From: Roseomonas haemaphysalidis
Lineage (GTDB): Bacteria; Pseudomonadota; Alphaproteobacteria; Acetobacterales; Acetobacteraceae
Assembly (NCBI RefSeq): GCF_017355405.1
Contig: NZ_CP061177.1
Coordinates: 2,711,001 to 2,775,000 of the forward strand
DNA length: 64,000 bases
Direction of reading: 5' to 3'
This document shows positions 29,532 through 38,798 of this stretch, one piece after another. Position numbers and translations under genes: made by a program. How positions within the stretch are numbered: position 1 is the stretch's first letter; the number at the start of each line of letters is the position of its first letter. A model generated the notes under the pieces. That model worked only from the letters and a program-made list of their open reading frames with translations. It had not been told where the DNA came from and did not search any database.

Positions 29532-29554
29532 GGCCCGCCCCTTGGGGCGTGCCG
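29532..29554 (+). terminator. Hairpin between lpdA and lipA
   Basis: CGGCCCGCCCC and GGGGCGTGCCG (with loop TT, one mismatch; stem from 29531 to 29554) form a compact hairpin 10 nt after the lpdA stop. There is no T-run, so it may only weaken read-through into lipA or protect the pdh message. Confidence 0.45.
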
Positions 29555-29610
29555 CCTTGCAGACCGATGCAGCCGGGCGGCGATGCCCCGGCGGAGGACC
29601 AGGACTTTCC

Positions 29611-30624
29611 ATGGCGACCCGCATCCTGATCGACCACCGGGCCGGCGGCGCGGTTTCCAATGCCGCCGAGCCCCCCAAGGCGCTGCGGCACCCGGAAAAG
29701 GCGCATCGGCCGGACAACCCGATCAAGCGCAAGCCTGACTGGATCCGCGTCAAGGCGCCGACGCACCCGATCTACCACGAGACGCGCAACCTGATGCGCG
29801 AGAACAAGCTCGTCACGGTGTGCGAGGAGGCGGCCTGCCCCAACATCGGGGAATGCTGGTCGCAGCGCCACGCCACCATGATGATCATGGGCGAGATCTG
29901 CACCCGCGCCTGTTCCTTCTGCAACATCACCACCGGCATGCCCAAGGCCCTGGATGCCGATGAGCCCCGCCGCGTGGCCGATGCCGTGGCCCAGCTCGGG
30001 CTGCGCCATGTAGTCATCACCAGCGTGGACCGCGACGACCTGAAGGATGGCGGCGCCCGTCACTTCGCGCAGGTCATCGCGGCTATCCGGCTGGCGGCGC
30101 CGGACACCACCATCGAGATCTTGACCCCCGACTTCCTGCGCAAAGAGGGGGCGCTCGAGGTCGTGGTCGCGGCCAAGCCGGACGTCTTCAACCATAATTT
30201 GGAGACGGTGCCGAAACTCTATCCGACGATTCGCCCCGGCGCGCGTTACTTCCACTCGCTGCGCCTGCTGGACCGCGTGAAGGAGCTGGACCCCACCATC
30301 TTCACCAAGTCCGGCGTCATGGTGGGTTTGGGCGAGGAACGGCTGGAGGTGTTGCAGGTAATGGACGACATGCGGAGCGCGGACATCGACTTCCTGACCA
30401 TCGGGCAATACCTGCAGCCCACGGTGAAGCACGCCGCCGTGGACCGGTTCGTGGAGCCGGCGGAGTTCGAGGACTATGCCCGCATGGCCCGCAGCAAGGG
30501 GTTCCTGCTGGTGTCGGCCACGCCGCTGACCCGCTCCTCCTACCATGCGGACCGTGACTTCGCGGCACTGCGGGACGCACGCCTGGCCAAGCTTGGCGCC
30601 AACCCTCAGATCAGCGCGGCCTGA
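29611..30624 (+). CDS. lipA: Lipoyl synthase
   Basis: Radical-SAM enzyme that inserts two sulfurs into protein-bound octanoyl groups, making the lipoyl cofactor that PdhB and PdhC need. The 337-residue protein carries both iron-sulfur motifs: [13 protein letters not shown] for the auxiliary cluster and [10 protein letters not shown] for the SAM cluster. The serine of the C-terminal RSSYHAD ligates the auxiliary cluster as in known LipA. ATG 29611 has GGAGGACCAGGA upstream. It lies 89 nt after lpdA and overlaps the next gene by one base. Confidence 0.97.
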   Translation: MATRILIDHRAGGAVSNAAEPPKALRHPEKAHRPDNPIKRKPDWIRVKAPTHPIYHETRNLMRENKLVTVCEEAACPNIGECWSQRHATMMIMGEICTRACSFCNITTGMPKALDADEPRRVADAVAQLGLRHVVITSVDRDDLKDGGARHFAQVIAAIRLAAPDTTIEILTPDFLRKEGALEVVVAAKPDVFNHNLETVPKLYPTIRPGARYFHSLRLLDRVKELDPTIFTKSGVMVGLGEERLEVLQVMDDMRSADIDFLTIGQYLQPTVKHAAVDRFVEPAEFEDYARMARSKGFLLVSATPLTRSSYHADRDFAALRDARLAKLGANPQISAA

Positions 30625-31091
30625 TGCCTACTCATGCCGAGAAGCGCACGCTGCGCTACACGCCGGAGCAGATGTACGACTTGGTGGCGGATGTCCGCCG
30701 CTACCCGGAATTCCTGCCATGGTGCGTCGGGGCCCGCGTCATCAGCCAGACGGACACCGAGTTGCTTGCCGACCTGACCATCGGTTTCAAGCTGTTCCGA
30801 GAGACATTCCGGTCTCGCGTGCAGCTGGACCGTCCGCACGAGGTGAAGGTCCGGTACGAGAACGGCCCGTTCCGCTACCTGAACAATACCTGGAAGTTCC
30901 ATCCGGTGGAGGGCGGCACCGAGGTGGACTTCTTTGTCGACTTCGAGTTCCGCAGCGCATTGCTTCAGGCCGTAATCGGCGTCGTCTTCAACGAGGCGGT
31001 GCGGCTCATGGTCCGCAGCTTCGAACGCCGGGCCATGGCGTTGTATGGGCGCAACGCCGTGCCGGCCGGTGTGAAGCCCGCCGCATCCTAG
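30624..31091 (+). CDS. COQ10/RatA-like ubiquinone-binding START-domain protein
   Basis: A 155-residue coenzyme Q-binding (polyketide cyclase/START-like) protein. The family start YTPEQMYDLVADVRRYPEFLPWCVGARV is clear, followed by GFKLFRETFRSRVQL and WKFHPVEGGTEVDFFVDFEFRS. Relatives are mitochondrial Coq10, thought to deliver ubiquinone to respiration, and the bacterial RatA proteins; the RatA toxin name should not be taken as proof of toxicity. It is coupled to lipA by a one-base TGATG overlap, and lipA-RatA adjacency is common in alphaproteobacteria. Confidence 0.88.
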   Translation: MPTHAEKRTLRYTPEQMYDLVADVRRYPEFLPWCVGARVISQTDTELLADLTIGFKLFRETFRSRVQLDRPHEVKVRYENGPFRYLNNTWKFHPVEGGTEVDFFVDFEFRSALLQAVIGVVFNEAVRLMVRSFERRAMALYGRNAVPAGVKPAAS

Positions 31092-31128
31092 GCTTGCCTG
31101 ATCGCCCGGGCCGGCGGACGATAAGCTG

Positions 31129-31359
31129 ATGCGTCGATCTGCCATGCTTCTCGTCCTGCTGCTTGCCAGTCTCTACTGGCTCGAACCCTGGCTGCGCCGG
31201 AGTGCGGCCGCGGATGTCCCGGCCATATCGTGGCTGCCAGCCATCAGTCATGACACATGGAACATCGTGTTCATCGCGATCGTCGTGCTGACGGTGGCGG
31301 TCGCGCTGGTCCTGCTCGCGCGGCTCGGGTTGTTTATCTGGCGCGAATTGGGCGACTGA
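31129..31359 (+). CDS. Small two-helix membrane protein of unknown function
   Basis: A 76-residue protein that I do not recognise. Residues 4-18 (SAMLLVLLLASLYWL) and about 47-69 (WNIVFIAIVVLTVAVALVLL) are hydrophobic, the first possibly an uncleaved signal anchor. It ends with a short charged tail, WRELGD. It sits 37 nt after the COQ10-like gene and 48 nt before threonine aldolase, all on the same strand. Codon use is like the neighbours, which supports it being real. Confidence 0.55.
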   Translation: MRRSAMLLVLLLASLYWLEPWLRRSAAADVPAISWLPAISHDTWNIVFIAIVVLTVAVALVLLARLGLFIWRELGD

Positions 31360-31407
31360 CACGCCGGCGCTGGCCTTCCTGTCCCTTTGTCCGGAGCGAC
31401 CCGCCTC

Positions 31408-32475
31408 ATGGTCCATGCCCCCGATCGGCCGCCGGCCGATGCGCCTCTCGTTCGCATCAACCTGTATTCGGACACCCAGACCCGCCCCACCCGCGCGATG
31501 CGGGAAGCGATGCTGGAGGCGGAGGTAGGCGACGAGCAGTTCGGCGACGACCCCACCGTCAATGCCTTGTGCGACCGCATGGCCGCCCTGATGGGCAAGG
31601 AGGCGGCGGTTTTCCTGCCTTCCGGCACCATGTGCAACGTCGTCGCCATCCTGACGCATTGCCGCCCGGGCGAGGAAGTGCTGGCCCATGAAACGGCGCA
31701 CATCCTGTCCAGCGAGGGCGGCGTGCATGCGGCTTTGGCGGGCACGCAGATCAACCCGTTGCAAGGTTCGCGTGGCATGTTCAGCGCGGACACCCTGCGC
31801 GCCGCGATCCGTCCCCGGAGCCGCTACGCCCCGCCTCAGCGCCTGCTGGAAGTAGAGCAGACGGCGAACATCGGCGGCGGGGCGGTTTGGCCGCAGGCGG
31901 AGCTGGACGCGGTGGTCGCCGTGGCGCGGGAGCAGGGCTGGTCCACGCACATGGACGGTGCCCGCCTGATGAACGCGGTGGTCGCCAGTGGCATCCCAGC
32001 GGCGGAGATGACCGCTGGCTTCGATTCGGTGTGGCTCGACTTCACCAAAGGCCTGGGCGCGCCGCTGGGTGCGGTGCTGGCGGGGTCGTCGGACTTCATC
32101 GGCCAGGCTTGGCGTTGGAAGCAGCGGCTGGGCGGCTCCATGCGTCAGGCCGGCATCTGCGCCGCCGGCTGCCTGCACGCTCTGGACCATCACGTGGACC
32201 GGCTGGCGGAGGACCATGCCAACGCCAAGGCCCTGGCCCGTGGCTTGCGGCAGATTCCCGGCATGGCGGTGGAGGAGCCGGATACAAACCTGGTGTTCTT
32301 CGACCCCGCCGAGAGCGGCATGGACGCGGCGGCGCTGGTGGGCGCGCTGCGCCTGCAGGGCATTCAGATCTCCATGCTCGGAGGCCGTATCCGCGCCTGC
32401 ACGCATCTGGACGTGACCGCGGCCATGGTCGAGGAGACCCTGGCCGCGATCCGCACCATCGTGGCGAAGGGCTAG
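31408..32475 (+). CDS. Low-specificity L-threonine aldolase
   Basis: PLP enzyme cleaving L-threonine or allo-threonine to glycine and acetaldehyde. The 355-residue protein has the family motifs LYSDTQTRPTRAMREAM, EVGDEQFGDDPTVN, the PLP lysine Lys214 in WLDFTKGLGAPLGAVL, and SMRQAGICAAGCLHALD. ATG 31408 is preferred; an in-frame TTG at 31387 would add seven residues. The last 4 nt overlap the convergent M20 dipeptidase gene. It supplies glycine and fits the amino-acid-degrading character of the region. Confidence 0.92.
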   Translation: MVHAPDRPPADAPLVRINLYSDTQTRPTRAMREAMLEAEVGDEQFGDDPTVNALCDRMAALMGKEAAVFLPSGTMCNVVAILTHCRPGEEVLAHETAHILSSEGGVHAALAGTQINPLQGSRGMFSADTLRAAIRPRSRYAPPQRLLEVEQTANIGGGAVWPQAELDAVVAVAREQGWSTHMDGARLMNAVVASGIPAAEMTAGFDSVWLDFTKGLGAPLGAVLAGSSDFIGQAWRWKQRLGGSMRQAGICAAGCLHALDHHVDRLAEDHANAKALARGLRQIPGMAVEEPDTNLVFFDPAESGMDAAALVGALRLQGIQISMLGGRIRACTHLDVTAAMVEETLAAIRTIVAKG

Positions 32476-33869
32476 TCGCCGGCGGCCAGCCGCGCCATCA
32501 GGCGGGCGTGGCTGCGGGCACCGGCATGCAGGCAGGCCAGCTCGAACTTCTCGTTCGGGCTGTGCACCTGGTCGTCATCCAGGCCGAAGCCCATCAGCAG
32601 GCTGTCCAACCCGAGAATGCGCTTCAGGCTTTCCACCACCGGGATCGAGCCGCCGCCGCCTGCCAGCACCGCCGGCTTGCCAAACTCATCCTGCAAAGCG
32701 GTACGGGCGGCGGCGAGGTAGCGCGATTCGGTCGGGATCGACAGGCCGGGCGTGCTGGCGAAGACCTGCATTTCGAAGGTCGCATCGGCCGGGATGCGGG
32801 CCTGCACGAACTGGCGGATGCCCTCGACGATCTTCTCCGGCTCCTGCCCCGGCACAAGGCGGCAGGACAGCTTGGCATGGCCCTCGCAGGCAATCACCGT
32901 CTTGGAGCCGTCACCGGTATAGCCACCCCAGATGCCGTTGATGTCGGCGGTCGGGCGGGCCCAGAGCCGTTCCAGCGCGTGCCGGCCGGCTTCGCCCCCC
33001 GGGACGGACAAACCCTGGGCGCCGAGGAATTCAGCCTCGTCAAAGCCAAGGGCGGCCCATTCCGCGCGCTGGTTGTCGCCCGGTTCGATCACGCCGTCGT
33101 AGAAGCCGGGGATGTTGACGCGACCGTGCTCGTCCTTCAGGTCGCCCAGCACCTTGGTCAGCAGGTTCAAGGCATTGCCGGCGGAGCCGCCATACAGGCC
33201 GGAATGCAGATCCCGCGTCCCGAGGCGCAGGTCGATCTGCACATAGGCCATGCCGCGCAGGCTGACCGTCAGCGCCGGCGTTGCGGGGTTCCACATGTTG
33301 GTGTCGCTGATCAGCGCCACGTCGGCGGCCAGCGTCGCCTTCTCGGCCAGCAGCACGGCGTCCAGGTTCGGGCTGCCGACCTCCTCCTCGCCTTCCACCA
33401 GCACCGTCAGCCGCACTGGCGGGCCGCCCGCCACCTTGTCCCAGGCCCGCAGCGCGGCCAGCCAGGTCAGCACCTGGCCTTTGTCGTCCACGGCGCCGCG
33501 GGCAACAATGCGCCGGCCACGCGGCCCTTCCGTGACCACCGGCTCGAAGGGCGGGCTGTCCCACAGCGCCAGCGGCTCCGGCGGCTGCACGTCGTAGTGG
33601 CCGTAGATCAGGACGTGCGGGGCATCCCCCCCGGGGCCGGGATGCGTCGCGATGACCACCGGATGCGTCGGTGTGTCCTTGAGGGACACGGTGAAGCCGA
33701 GCGCCTCCAGCTGCCGTTGCAGCCAGGCGGCGGCATCGCGGCAATCGGGCGCATGGACCGGCTGGGCGCTGATGCTGGGGATGCGCAGCCATTCCATCAG
33801 GCTGGCTTCGGTTTCGCCCCGCGCGCTGTCGAGCGCGGCGAGGACGGCGGGGAGCTGTGTGTCGGACAT
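32472..33869 (-). CDS. M20 family metallo-dipeptidase
   Basis: A 465-residue peptidase of the M20 family, close to dipeptidases such as carnosinase-like PepV/CndP. Metal motifs are LIYGHYDVQPPEP, ARGAVDDKGQVLTWLAALRAW and LVEGEEEVGSPN (catalytic glutamates), with the dimerisation domain in the middle and GGGGSIPVVESLKRILG near the C-terminus. It has no signal peptide. It overlaps the threonine aldolase end by 4 nt and lies 37 nt downstream of the histidine kinase gene on the same strand. Cytoplasmic dipeptide cleavage is the expected role. Confidence 0.9.
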   Translation of the reverse strand: MSDTQLPAVLAALDSARGETEASLMEWLRIPSISAQPVHAPDCRDAAAWLQRQLEALGFTVSLKDTPTHPVVIATHPGPGGDAPHVLIYGHYDVQPPEPLALWDSPPFEPVVTEGPRGRRIVARGAVDDKGQVLTWLAALRAWDKVAGGPPVRLTVLVEGEEEVGSPNLDAVLLAEKATLAADVALISDTNMWNPATPALTVSLRGMAYVQIDLRLGTRDLHSGLYGGSAGNALNLLTKVLGDLKDEHGRVNIPGFYDGVIEPGDNQRAEWAALGFDEAEFLGAQGLSVPGGEAGRHALERLWARPTADINGIWGGYTGDGSKTVIACEGHAKLSCRLVPGQEPEKIVEGIRQFVQARIPADATFEMQVFASTPGLSIPTESRYLAAARTALQDEFGKPAVLAGGGGSIPVVESLKRILGLDSLLMGFGLDDDQVHSPNEKFELACLHAGARSHARLMARLAAGD

Positions 33870-33906
33870 GCGGCAGTGTCGCCCTGCCCCGCCCCGGCGC
33901 GCAAGC

Positions 33907-35241
33907 CTAGCCCGGAAGCGTCACGATCACCGCGAAGCCGATGCCGGGGCGGCTGCGAAAGGACAGCGTGCCGCCATGCGCCCGCGCCACCTGATCGGCG
34001 ATGGCGAGGCCAAGGCCCGCGCCGCGCTGCTCCTCGCCCCGGCTGTGGAAGGGCTCGCGCACGTGTTGCCAGCGGGCATGGGGGATGCCGGGCCCGTCGT
34101 CCCTGATTTCCACCACCACCTGGCCCGCGTCGCGCATCACCACGACATCCAGGGTCTGCCGCGCGCCGTGGCGCAGCGCGTTGTGGATCAGGTTGCTCAG
34201 CGCCTCGCGCAGGCTGACGCGGTCGCCGAGCACGGTCACCGGCTGGGCGGGCAGGTCCAGGCCCAGCGCGACGTTGCCGGCCAAAGGCTCCAGAGACAGC
34301 AGCACCTGTCGCACCAGAGCCCCGAGGTCGATCGGCTCCGGCCGCACCACGCCGCTGCGGTGGACCACCATGGCGTGGTCGAACAACTGCGCCGCCAGAC
34401 GGCCGAGTTGCGCGGCGCGGTCCTGCACGCGGTCCAGGTGCTGCCGGCGGGCCGCGTCGTTTGGCGCATCCTGCATCAGGTCCAGCTGCAGCGTCAGCGC
34501 GGTCAGCGGTGTCCTCACCTGGTGGGCGGCGTCGCCGATCAGTCGCTGCATCTGCCGGATGTGCGCGTCGAGCCGCGCCATGAAGGCGTTGATGGCGGTC
34601 AGGAGGGTGTTGATCTCGGGCGGGGCGCGCAAGTCCAGCGGCCGCAGGTCCTGCGGGTCCCGCGCCGCGATCGCCCGCTCCACCCGCACCAGAGGCGCCA
34701 AAGCCTGCCGGACCGCCAGAACGGTGCCCAGCAGGGCCACGGCACTCATCCCGAGGATCACCACCATGGCCTTGGCGGTCAGCCCTTCGGTCATGGCCTC
34801 GCGGGCCCGGAGGGTCTGCGCCAGCGTGACGGTGGCCCATCCCGAGGGCATGTCCCGGACCGTGGTCACGGTGCGGTAGCGCTGGCCGTGCAGGTATGCT
34901 TCCCCCAGCACGGGCCCCCTGGGGCGGCCCGTGGCGGCCGTGGGCAAGGCCGGGTTGCCGGCCACCACGATGCCGCGCGCATCCACGACCTTGTAGGTCA
35001 CGAGATCCTGCACGGCGAGTCCGGCGATCACGGCGATCGGCGGCTCCACGGTCAGCACGCCGCCCTGCACGTACATGTTCTCGGTGATCTGCGCGGCGCC
35101 GGAAAGCAGCAGCGCGTCGAAAGCCTGATCCGCCGTCAGCCGGGCGTAGTAGCCGGCGGCGGCGGCAAAGGCGCCGGCGACCAGCAGGATCACCGCCAGC
35201 ATGCGAGACAGGATGCGGGCATGCAGCGAGCGCTGGCGCAT
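33907..35241 (-). CDS. Sensor histidine kinase, TctE-like
   Basis: A 444-residue membrane sensor kinase. A first membrane segment (about 10-31) leads to a periplasmic region resembling 2CSK_N domains (YYARLTADQAFDALLLSGAAQI), then a second membrane segment (about 157-177) and a HAMP-like part. The phosphorylated histidine is His240 in LIGDAAHQVRTPLTAL; ATP-binding boxes are LSNLIHNALRHG, DDGPGIP and GAGLGLAIADQV. It overlaps the response regulator by one base (TGATG). TctE relatives sense tricarboxylates; here the pair is divergent from a NitT/TauT-type ABC operon, which may be its target. Confidence 0.93.
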   Translation of the reverse strand: MRQRSLHARILSRMLAVILLVAGAFAAAAGYYARLTADQAFDALLLSGAAQITENMYVQGGVLTVEPPIAVIAGLAVQDLVTYKVVDARGIVVAGNPALPTAATGRPRGPVLGEAYLHGQRYRTVTTVRDMPSGWATVTLAQTLRAREAMTEGLTAKAMVVILGMSAVALLGTVLAVRQALAPLVRVERAIAARDPQDLRPLDLRAPPEINTLLTAINAFMARLDAHIRQMQRLIGDAAHQVRTPLTALTLQLDLMQDAPNDAARRQHLDRVQDRAAQLGRLAAQLFDHAMVVHRSGVVRPEPIDLGALVRQVLLSLEPLAGNVALGLDLPAQPVTVLGDRVSLREALSNLIHNALRHGARQTLDVVVMRDAGQVVVEIRDDGPGIPHARWQHVREPFHSRGEEQRGAGLGLAIADQVARAHGGTLSFRSRPGIGFAVIVTLPG

Positions 35242-35909
35242 CAGCGCAGCACGATCTTGTAGCCCAGGCCCCGCAGGGTGCGGATCTCGGTGTTCGATGC
35301 CGCCAGCTTGCGGCGCAGCCGGGCCATGTGCTGCTCCACCGCGTTGAGGCTGGCGGTGTCATCCAGGCCGAACAGCCGGTCCACCATCTGCTCCTTCGGC
35401 ACGATGCGGCCGGAACGGCCGACCAGCAGTTCCAGGATCATCTGCTCGCGCCGGGTCAGTTCCACCGCCTCCCCGGCCAGCGTCACGCCGTGGGTTTCGA
35501 GGTCGAGCGCGAGATCCCCGAAGCCGATCTGGTTGGTGGCGTTGCCGGTGCCCCGCCGCAGCAGCGCACGGACCCGTGCCTCCAGCTCACGTAAATCGAA
35601 GGGCTTGGTGAGGTAGTCGTCGGCTCCAAGATCCAGCGCCGTCACCCGGTCATCCACCTGCGAACGGGCGGTCAGCATCAGCACCGGCGTGCCGGACTTG
35701 CGCGCCCGCAGGCGGCGCAGCAGCGTCAGCCCATCCGTGCCGCCGGGCAACATGACGTCCAGGACCACGAGGTCATAGCTTTGCAGCTCCAGCCGGGCTT
35801 CGGCAGCCTCGGCCCCGGTTTCCCAGTCCACCAGGTGCCCGAGCTTTAACAGGCGGGCCTGCACCCCCTCGCCGACGTCTTTGGTGTCTTCGACCAGCAG
35901 CACGCGCAT
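35241..35909 (-). CDS. OmpR-family response regulator, TctD-like
   Basis: A 222-residue response regulator. The receiver domain has the acidic pair in VEDTKD, the phosphorylated Asp51 in LVVLDVMLPGG, and the lysine in DYLTKPFDL. The winged-helix output domain shows LTRREQMILELLVGRSGRIV and ends GLGYKIVL. ATG 35909 (MRVLLVED) is chosen because it starts directly with the receiver domain; the frame is open to 35978 without family sequence. It is the first gene of the kinase operon, and its spacer of 131 nt is shared with the ABC operon that starts at 36041. Confidence 0.94.
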   Translation of the reverse strand: MRVLLVEDTKDVGEGVQARLLKLGHLVDWETGAEAAEARLELQSYDLVVLDVMLPGGTDGLTLLRRLRARKSGTPVLMLTARSQVDDRVTALDLGADDYLTKPFDLRELEARVRALLRRGTGNATNQIGFGDLALDLETHGVTLAGEAVELTRREQMILELLVGRSGRIVPKEQMVDRLFGLDDTASLNAVEQHMARLRRKLAASNTEIRTLRGLGYKIVLR

Positions 35910-36040
35910 GTTCCGACCTTTGCTGCGGGTGCGAACGAAAGAATCTGATCCGCCGTCAGCTAGCCAACAGCTTCGCACGGTAGATCGGAGATCAAGGCCA
36001 CGCCAGCAAGGTGCGGCATCCAGATAGGAGGAGGAAGCGG

Positions 36041-36814
36041 ATGGCTCTCGCCACCCCCGGCGCAGACGTGCCCTTGCTGCAGGTGCAGGGCGTCACGCTG
36101 CAGTACAAGACCTCGGAATACGTCGTCACCGCCACGCACCGGGTCGATTTCGACGTCTATTCCTCGGAACGCTACGTGCTGCTCGGCCCGTCCGGGTGCG
36201 GCAAGTCGACGCTGCTCAAGGCCATCGGCGGCTACCTGTCCCCTTCCGAGGGTACGATCCGCCTGAAGGGGCGCGAAGTGCGCGAGCCTGGCCCCGACCG
36301 GATGATGGTCTTCCAGGAATTCGACCAGTTGCTGCCCTGGAAGACAGTGCAGGAGAACGTGGCCTTCGCCCTCACCGCGTCCGGCAAGGCAAGCGGTGCC
36401 GAGGCCAGGGACCGGGCGGCGCACTACATCGAGAAGGTGGGGCTCGCGAAGTTCGCCGACTCCCATCCCCACATGCTGTCGGGCGGCATGAAGCAGCGCG
36501 TCGCCATCGCGCGCGGCATGGCGATGGAGCCGGACGTGCTGCTGATGGACGAGCCCTACGCCGCGCTCGACGCCCTGACCCGACGGCGGATGCAGGAAGA
36601 ATTGCTGCAGCTCTGGGACGACACGCGCTTCACGGTGCTGTTCGTCACCCACTCCATCGAGGAAGCGATCCGTATCGGCACGCGCATCCTGCTGCTGTCG
36701 CCCCATCCCGGGCAGGTGAAGGCGGAGCTGAACAGCATTCCGCCCGCCGAGCTGGGCACAGCCGCGCAGGCGGAGCTGGAAACGCGCATCAACGACATGC
36801 TGTTCGTTCACTAG
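36041..36814 (+). CDS. ABC transporter ATP-binding protein, NitT/TauT type
   Basis: A 257-residue ABC ATPase. Walker A is GPSGCGKST at residues 49-57, the signature is LSGGMKQRVAIARGMAM, Walker B is VLLMDEPYAALDALT, and the H-loop is FVTHSIEEA. PWKTVQENVAFAL and the SSERYVLLGPSG lead are typical of the SsuB/TauB/NrtD group. An AGGAGGAGGAA stretch precedes the ATG at 36041, a very strong ribosome site. It begins an operon with a permease (10 nt later) and a binding protein. The substrate class (sulfonate, nitrate, aromatic acid) is not decided by sequence. Confidence 0.92.
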   Translation: MALATPGADVPLLQVQGVTLQYKTSEYVVTATHRVDFDVYSSERYVLLGPSGCGKSTLLKAIGGYLSPSEGTIRLKGREVREPGPDRMMVFQEFDQLLPWKTVQENVAFALTASGKASGAEARDRAAHYIEKVGLAKFADSHPHMLSGGMKQRVAIARGMAMEPDVLLMDEPYAALDALTRRRMQEELLQLWDDTRFTVLFVTHSIEEAIRIGTRILLLSPHPGQVKAELNSIPPAELGTAAQAELETRINDMLFVH

Positions 36815-36824
36815 GAGCCGCGCC

Positions 36825-37706
36825 ATGAGCATCGCCCTGAACCAAGCACCGGTGCCGGCCCGCCCGGAAATCATCCGCGAGCCCGCGACCTCCGGCTTCG
36901 GCGCCGTCCAGAAGCCGATCTCCGCCTGGGAATCGGTCTACCGCCTCGGCTTCCTCCGCAAGGCGTTTATCCTGATCGTGCTTGCCGTGATCTGGGAGAT
37001 CTACGGACGCTGGCTCGACAACCCGCTGCTGTTCCCGCCGTTTTCGGAAACCGCCTCGGCGCTGGTCGCCAACCTGCTTAACGGGGTGATCCCGGAACGC
37101 GCGATGGTGTCACTGAAGACCCTGGCGGTCGGCTACGTGATCGGCGTGGTCCTCGCCTCGCTGCTGACGGTGGTGGCCATCGGCTCGCGCATCGGCACGG
37201 ACCTGCTGGAAACGCTGACGGCGATGTTCAACCCGCTGCCGGCCATCGCGCTGCTGCCGCTGGCGTTGATCTGGTTCGGGCTTGGCTCCGGCAGCGTCAT
37301 CTTCGTGCTGGTGCATTCCGTGCTCTGGGCCATCGCCCTGAATACCCATGCCGGATTCCGCTCCGTGTCCAACACGTTGAAGATGGTCGGGCTGAATTAT
37401 GGCCTGCGCAACATCAGCCTGGTCCGCCACATCCTGATCCCGGCCGCCTTCCCCAGCATCCTGACCGGGCTGAAGGTCGGCTGGGCCTTTGCGTGGCGCA
37501 CACTGATCGCGGCGGAGCTGGTGTTCGGCGTGTCCTCGGGCAGCGGCGGGCTGGGGTGGTTCATCTTCGAGAACCGCAACCAGCTTGAAACGGCCAACGT
37601 CTTCGCAGGCCTGTTCTTCGTCATCATCATCGGCCTCTTCGTCGAGAACGTGATCTTCGCGAACATCGAGAAGCGCACGATCCGCCGCTGGGGCATGCAG
37701 CACTAA
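36825..37706 (+). CDS. ABC transporter permease, NitT/TauT type
   Basis: A 293-residue inner-membrane permease with about six membrane segments, the first near residues 46-62. The EAA-loop motif that contacts the ATPase is AAFPSILTGLKVGWAFAWRTLIAAE. The N-terminal 40 residues are soluble and proline-rich. It lies between the ATPase and the binding-protein genes (10 and 26 nt gaps) and should form a homodimer in the membrane. Confidence 0.92.
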   Translation: MSIALNQAPVPARPEIIREPATSGFGAVQKPISAWESVYRLGFLRKAFILIVLAVIWEIYGRWLDNPLLFPPFSETASALVANLLNGVIPERAMVSLKTLAVGYVIGVVLASLLTVVAIGSRIGTDLLETLTAMFNPLPAIALLPLALIWFGLGSGSVIFVLVHSVLWAIALNTHAGFRSVSNTLKMVGLNYGLRNISLVRHILIPAAFPSILTGLKVGWAFAWRTLIAAELVFGVSSGSGGLGWFIFENRNQLETANVFAGLFFVIIIGLFVENVIFANIEKRTIRRWGMQH

Positions 37707-37732
37707 CCAACAATATCGTCGGGAGAACGACC

Positions 37733-38758
37733 ATGATCACCAAGCGTCACCTGCTGACCGCCACGGCTGCCCTCGGCACCGCCGGCGCCCTTGGCTTCAA
37801 CATCCGCCCCGCCCATGCGGAGGTGAACCGCCTGCGCGTGTCGCACGGCTACGGCATCCTGTACCTGCCGCTGATCGTGATGCGCGACCAGAAGATGATG
37901 GAGAAGCAGGCCGAGAAGGCCGGCCTTGGCGGCATGGCGATGGAATGGCAGACGCTGGATGGCGGCAACGTCATCAACGACGCCATGCTGGCCGGCTCGC
38001 TGGACATCGCCGGCACTGGCTCCCCCGGCTTCATCACCCTGTGGGCCAAGGCGCGTGGCATTCCGCGGGCCGAGGTGATCGGCGTGTCGGGCATGAGCAC
38101 CTGTGCGCTGGTGCTGAACGCCAACCGGCCGCATCTGAAGACGCTGGCGGACTTCACCCCGAACGACAAGATCGCCCTGCCTGGCATCAAGACCTCGCTG
38201 GCGGCGGTGGTGCTGCAGATGCTGGTGGCCAAGCAGTTCGGCGCCGAGAACTACGCCAAGCTCGACCCGATGACCGTCGGCCTGCCCCACCCCGAGGCGG
38301 CACAGGCGCTGCTGAGCGGCAAGACGGAGATCGCGGCGCATTTCGCCTCGCCGCCGTTCTCGATCATCGAGTTGAACAACCCGTCCATCCACAAGGTGAT
38401 CGCCGCCAGCGACGTGTTGGGCGATTCGACACTGGACGTTATCTTCGCGCCCAAGCGCTTCGTGGATGCCAACCCGCGCACCATGCAGGTGTTCCTGGCC
38501 GCGCTGGACGAGGCGAACGAGTTCATCAGCAAGGACCCGATGGCCGCCGCCCAGGCCTTCAACCGCGTCACCCGCACCACGGCCACCGACGAGGACGTGG
38601 TGAAGATGATCAAGGACCCGGACACGCGCTTCTCCGCCACGCCGCACGGCGTTCTGGAGTATTCGCGGTTCATGCATTCCGTCGGCACGGTTCGCAACCG
38701 CGCGGACAGCTGGAAGGACCTGTTCATGCCGGCATTGCACGACCGCCAGGGGTCGTGA
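37733..38758 (+). CDS. ABC transporter substrate-binding protein, NitT/TauT type
   Basis: A 341-residue periplasmic binding protein. The N-terminus has a signal peptide of about 29 residues (basic TKRH, hydrophobic core, cleavage near RPAHA). The mature part shows LRVSHGYGILYLPLIVMRDQ, GGNVINDAMLAGSLDIAGTGSPGF and LKTLADF, the pattern of aliphatic-sulfonate/nitrate/taurine binding proteins. It is the last gene of the ABC operon and is followed by a strong palindromic hairpin. It may also be recognised by the TctE-like kinase system upstream, as is known for tricarboxylate binding proteins; that is inference. Confidence 0.92.
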   Translation: MITKRHLLTATAALGTAGALGFNIRPAHAEVNRLRVSHGYGILYLPLIVMRDQKMMEKQAEKAGLGGMAMEWQTLDGGNVINDAMLAGSLDIAGTGSPGFITLWAKARGIPRAEVIGVSGMSTCALVLNANRPHLKTLADFTPNDKIALPGIKTSLAAVVLQMLVAKQFGAENYAKLDPMTVGLPHPEAAQALLSGKTEIAAHFASPPFSIIELNNPSIHKVIAASDVLGDSTLDVIFAPKRFVDANPRTMQVFLAALDEANEFISKDPMAAAQAFNRVTRTTATDEDVVKMIKDPDTRFSATPHGVLEYSRFMHSVGTVRNRADSWKDLFMPALHDRQGS

Positions 38759-38764
38759 CGACCT

Positions 38765-38790
38765 GCCGGCCCCGCGCGCGCGGGGCCGGC
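38765..38790. terminator. Bidirectional hairpin terminator
   Basis: A perfect 26-nt GC-only palindrome, beginning GCCGGCCCCGCGC, in the 40-nt spacer between the convergent binding-protein and tpiA genes. It lies 6 nt after the first stop and 8 nt from the tpiA stop. There is no T-run, but its strength and place suggest termination on both strands. Confidence 0.7.
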
Positions 38791-38798
38791 GGCGGCGC

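Noticed and set aside
30624..31091. Toxin of a toxin-antitoxin pair (RatA name)
   Set aside because: The sequence is COQ10-like and coupled to lipA; no antitoxin gene is adjacent, so a ubiquinone-related role is more likely.
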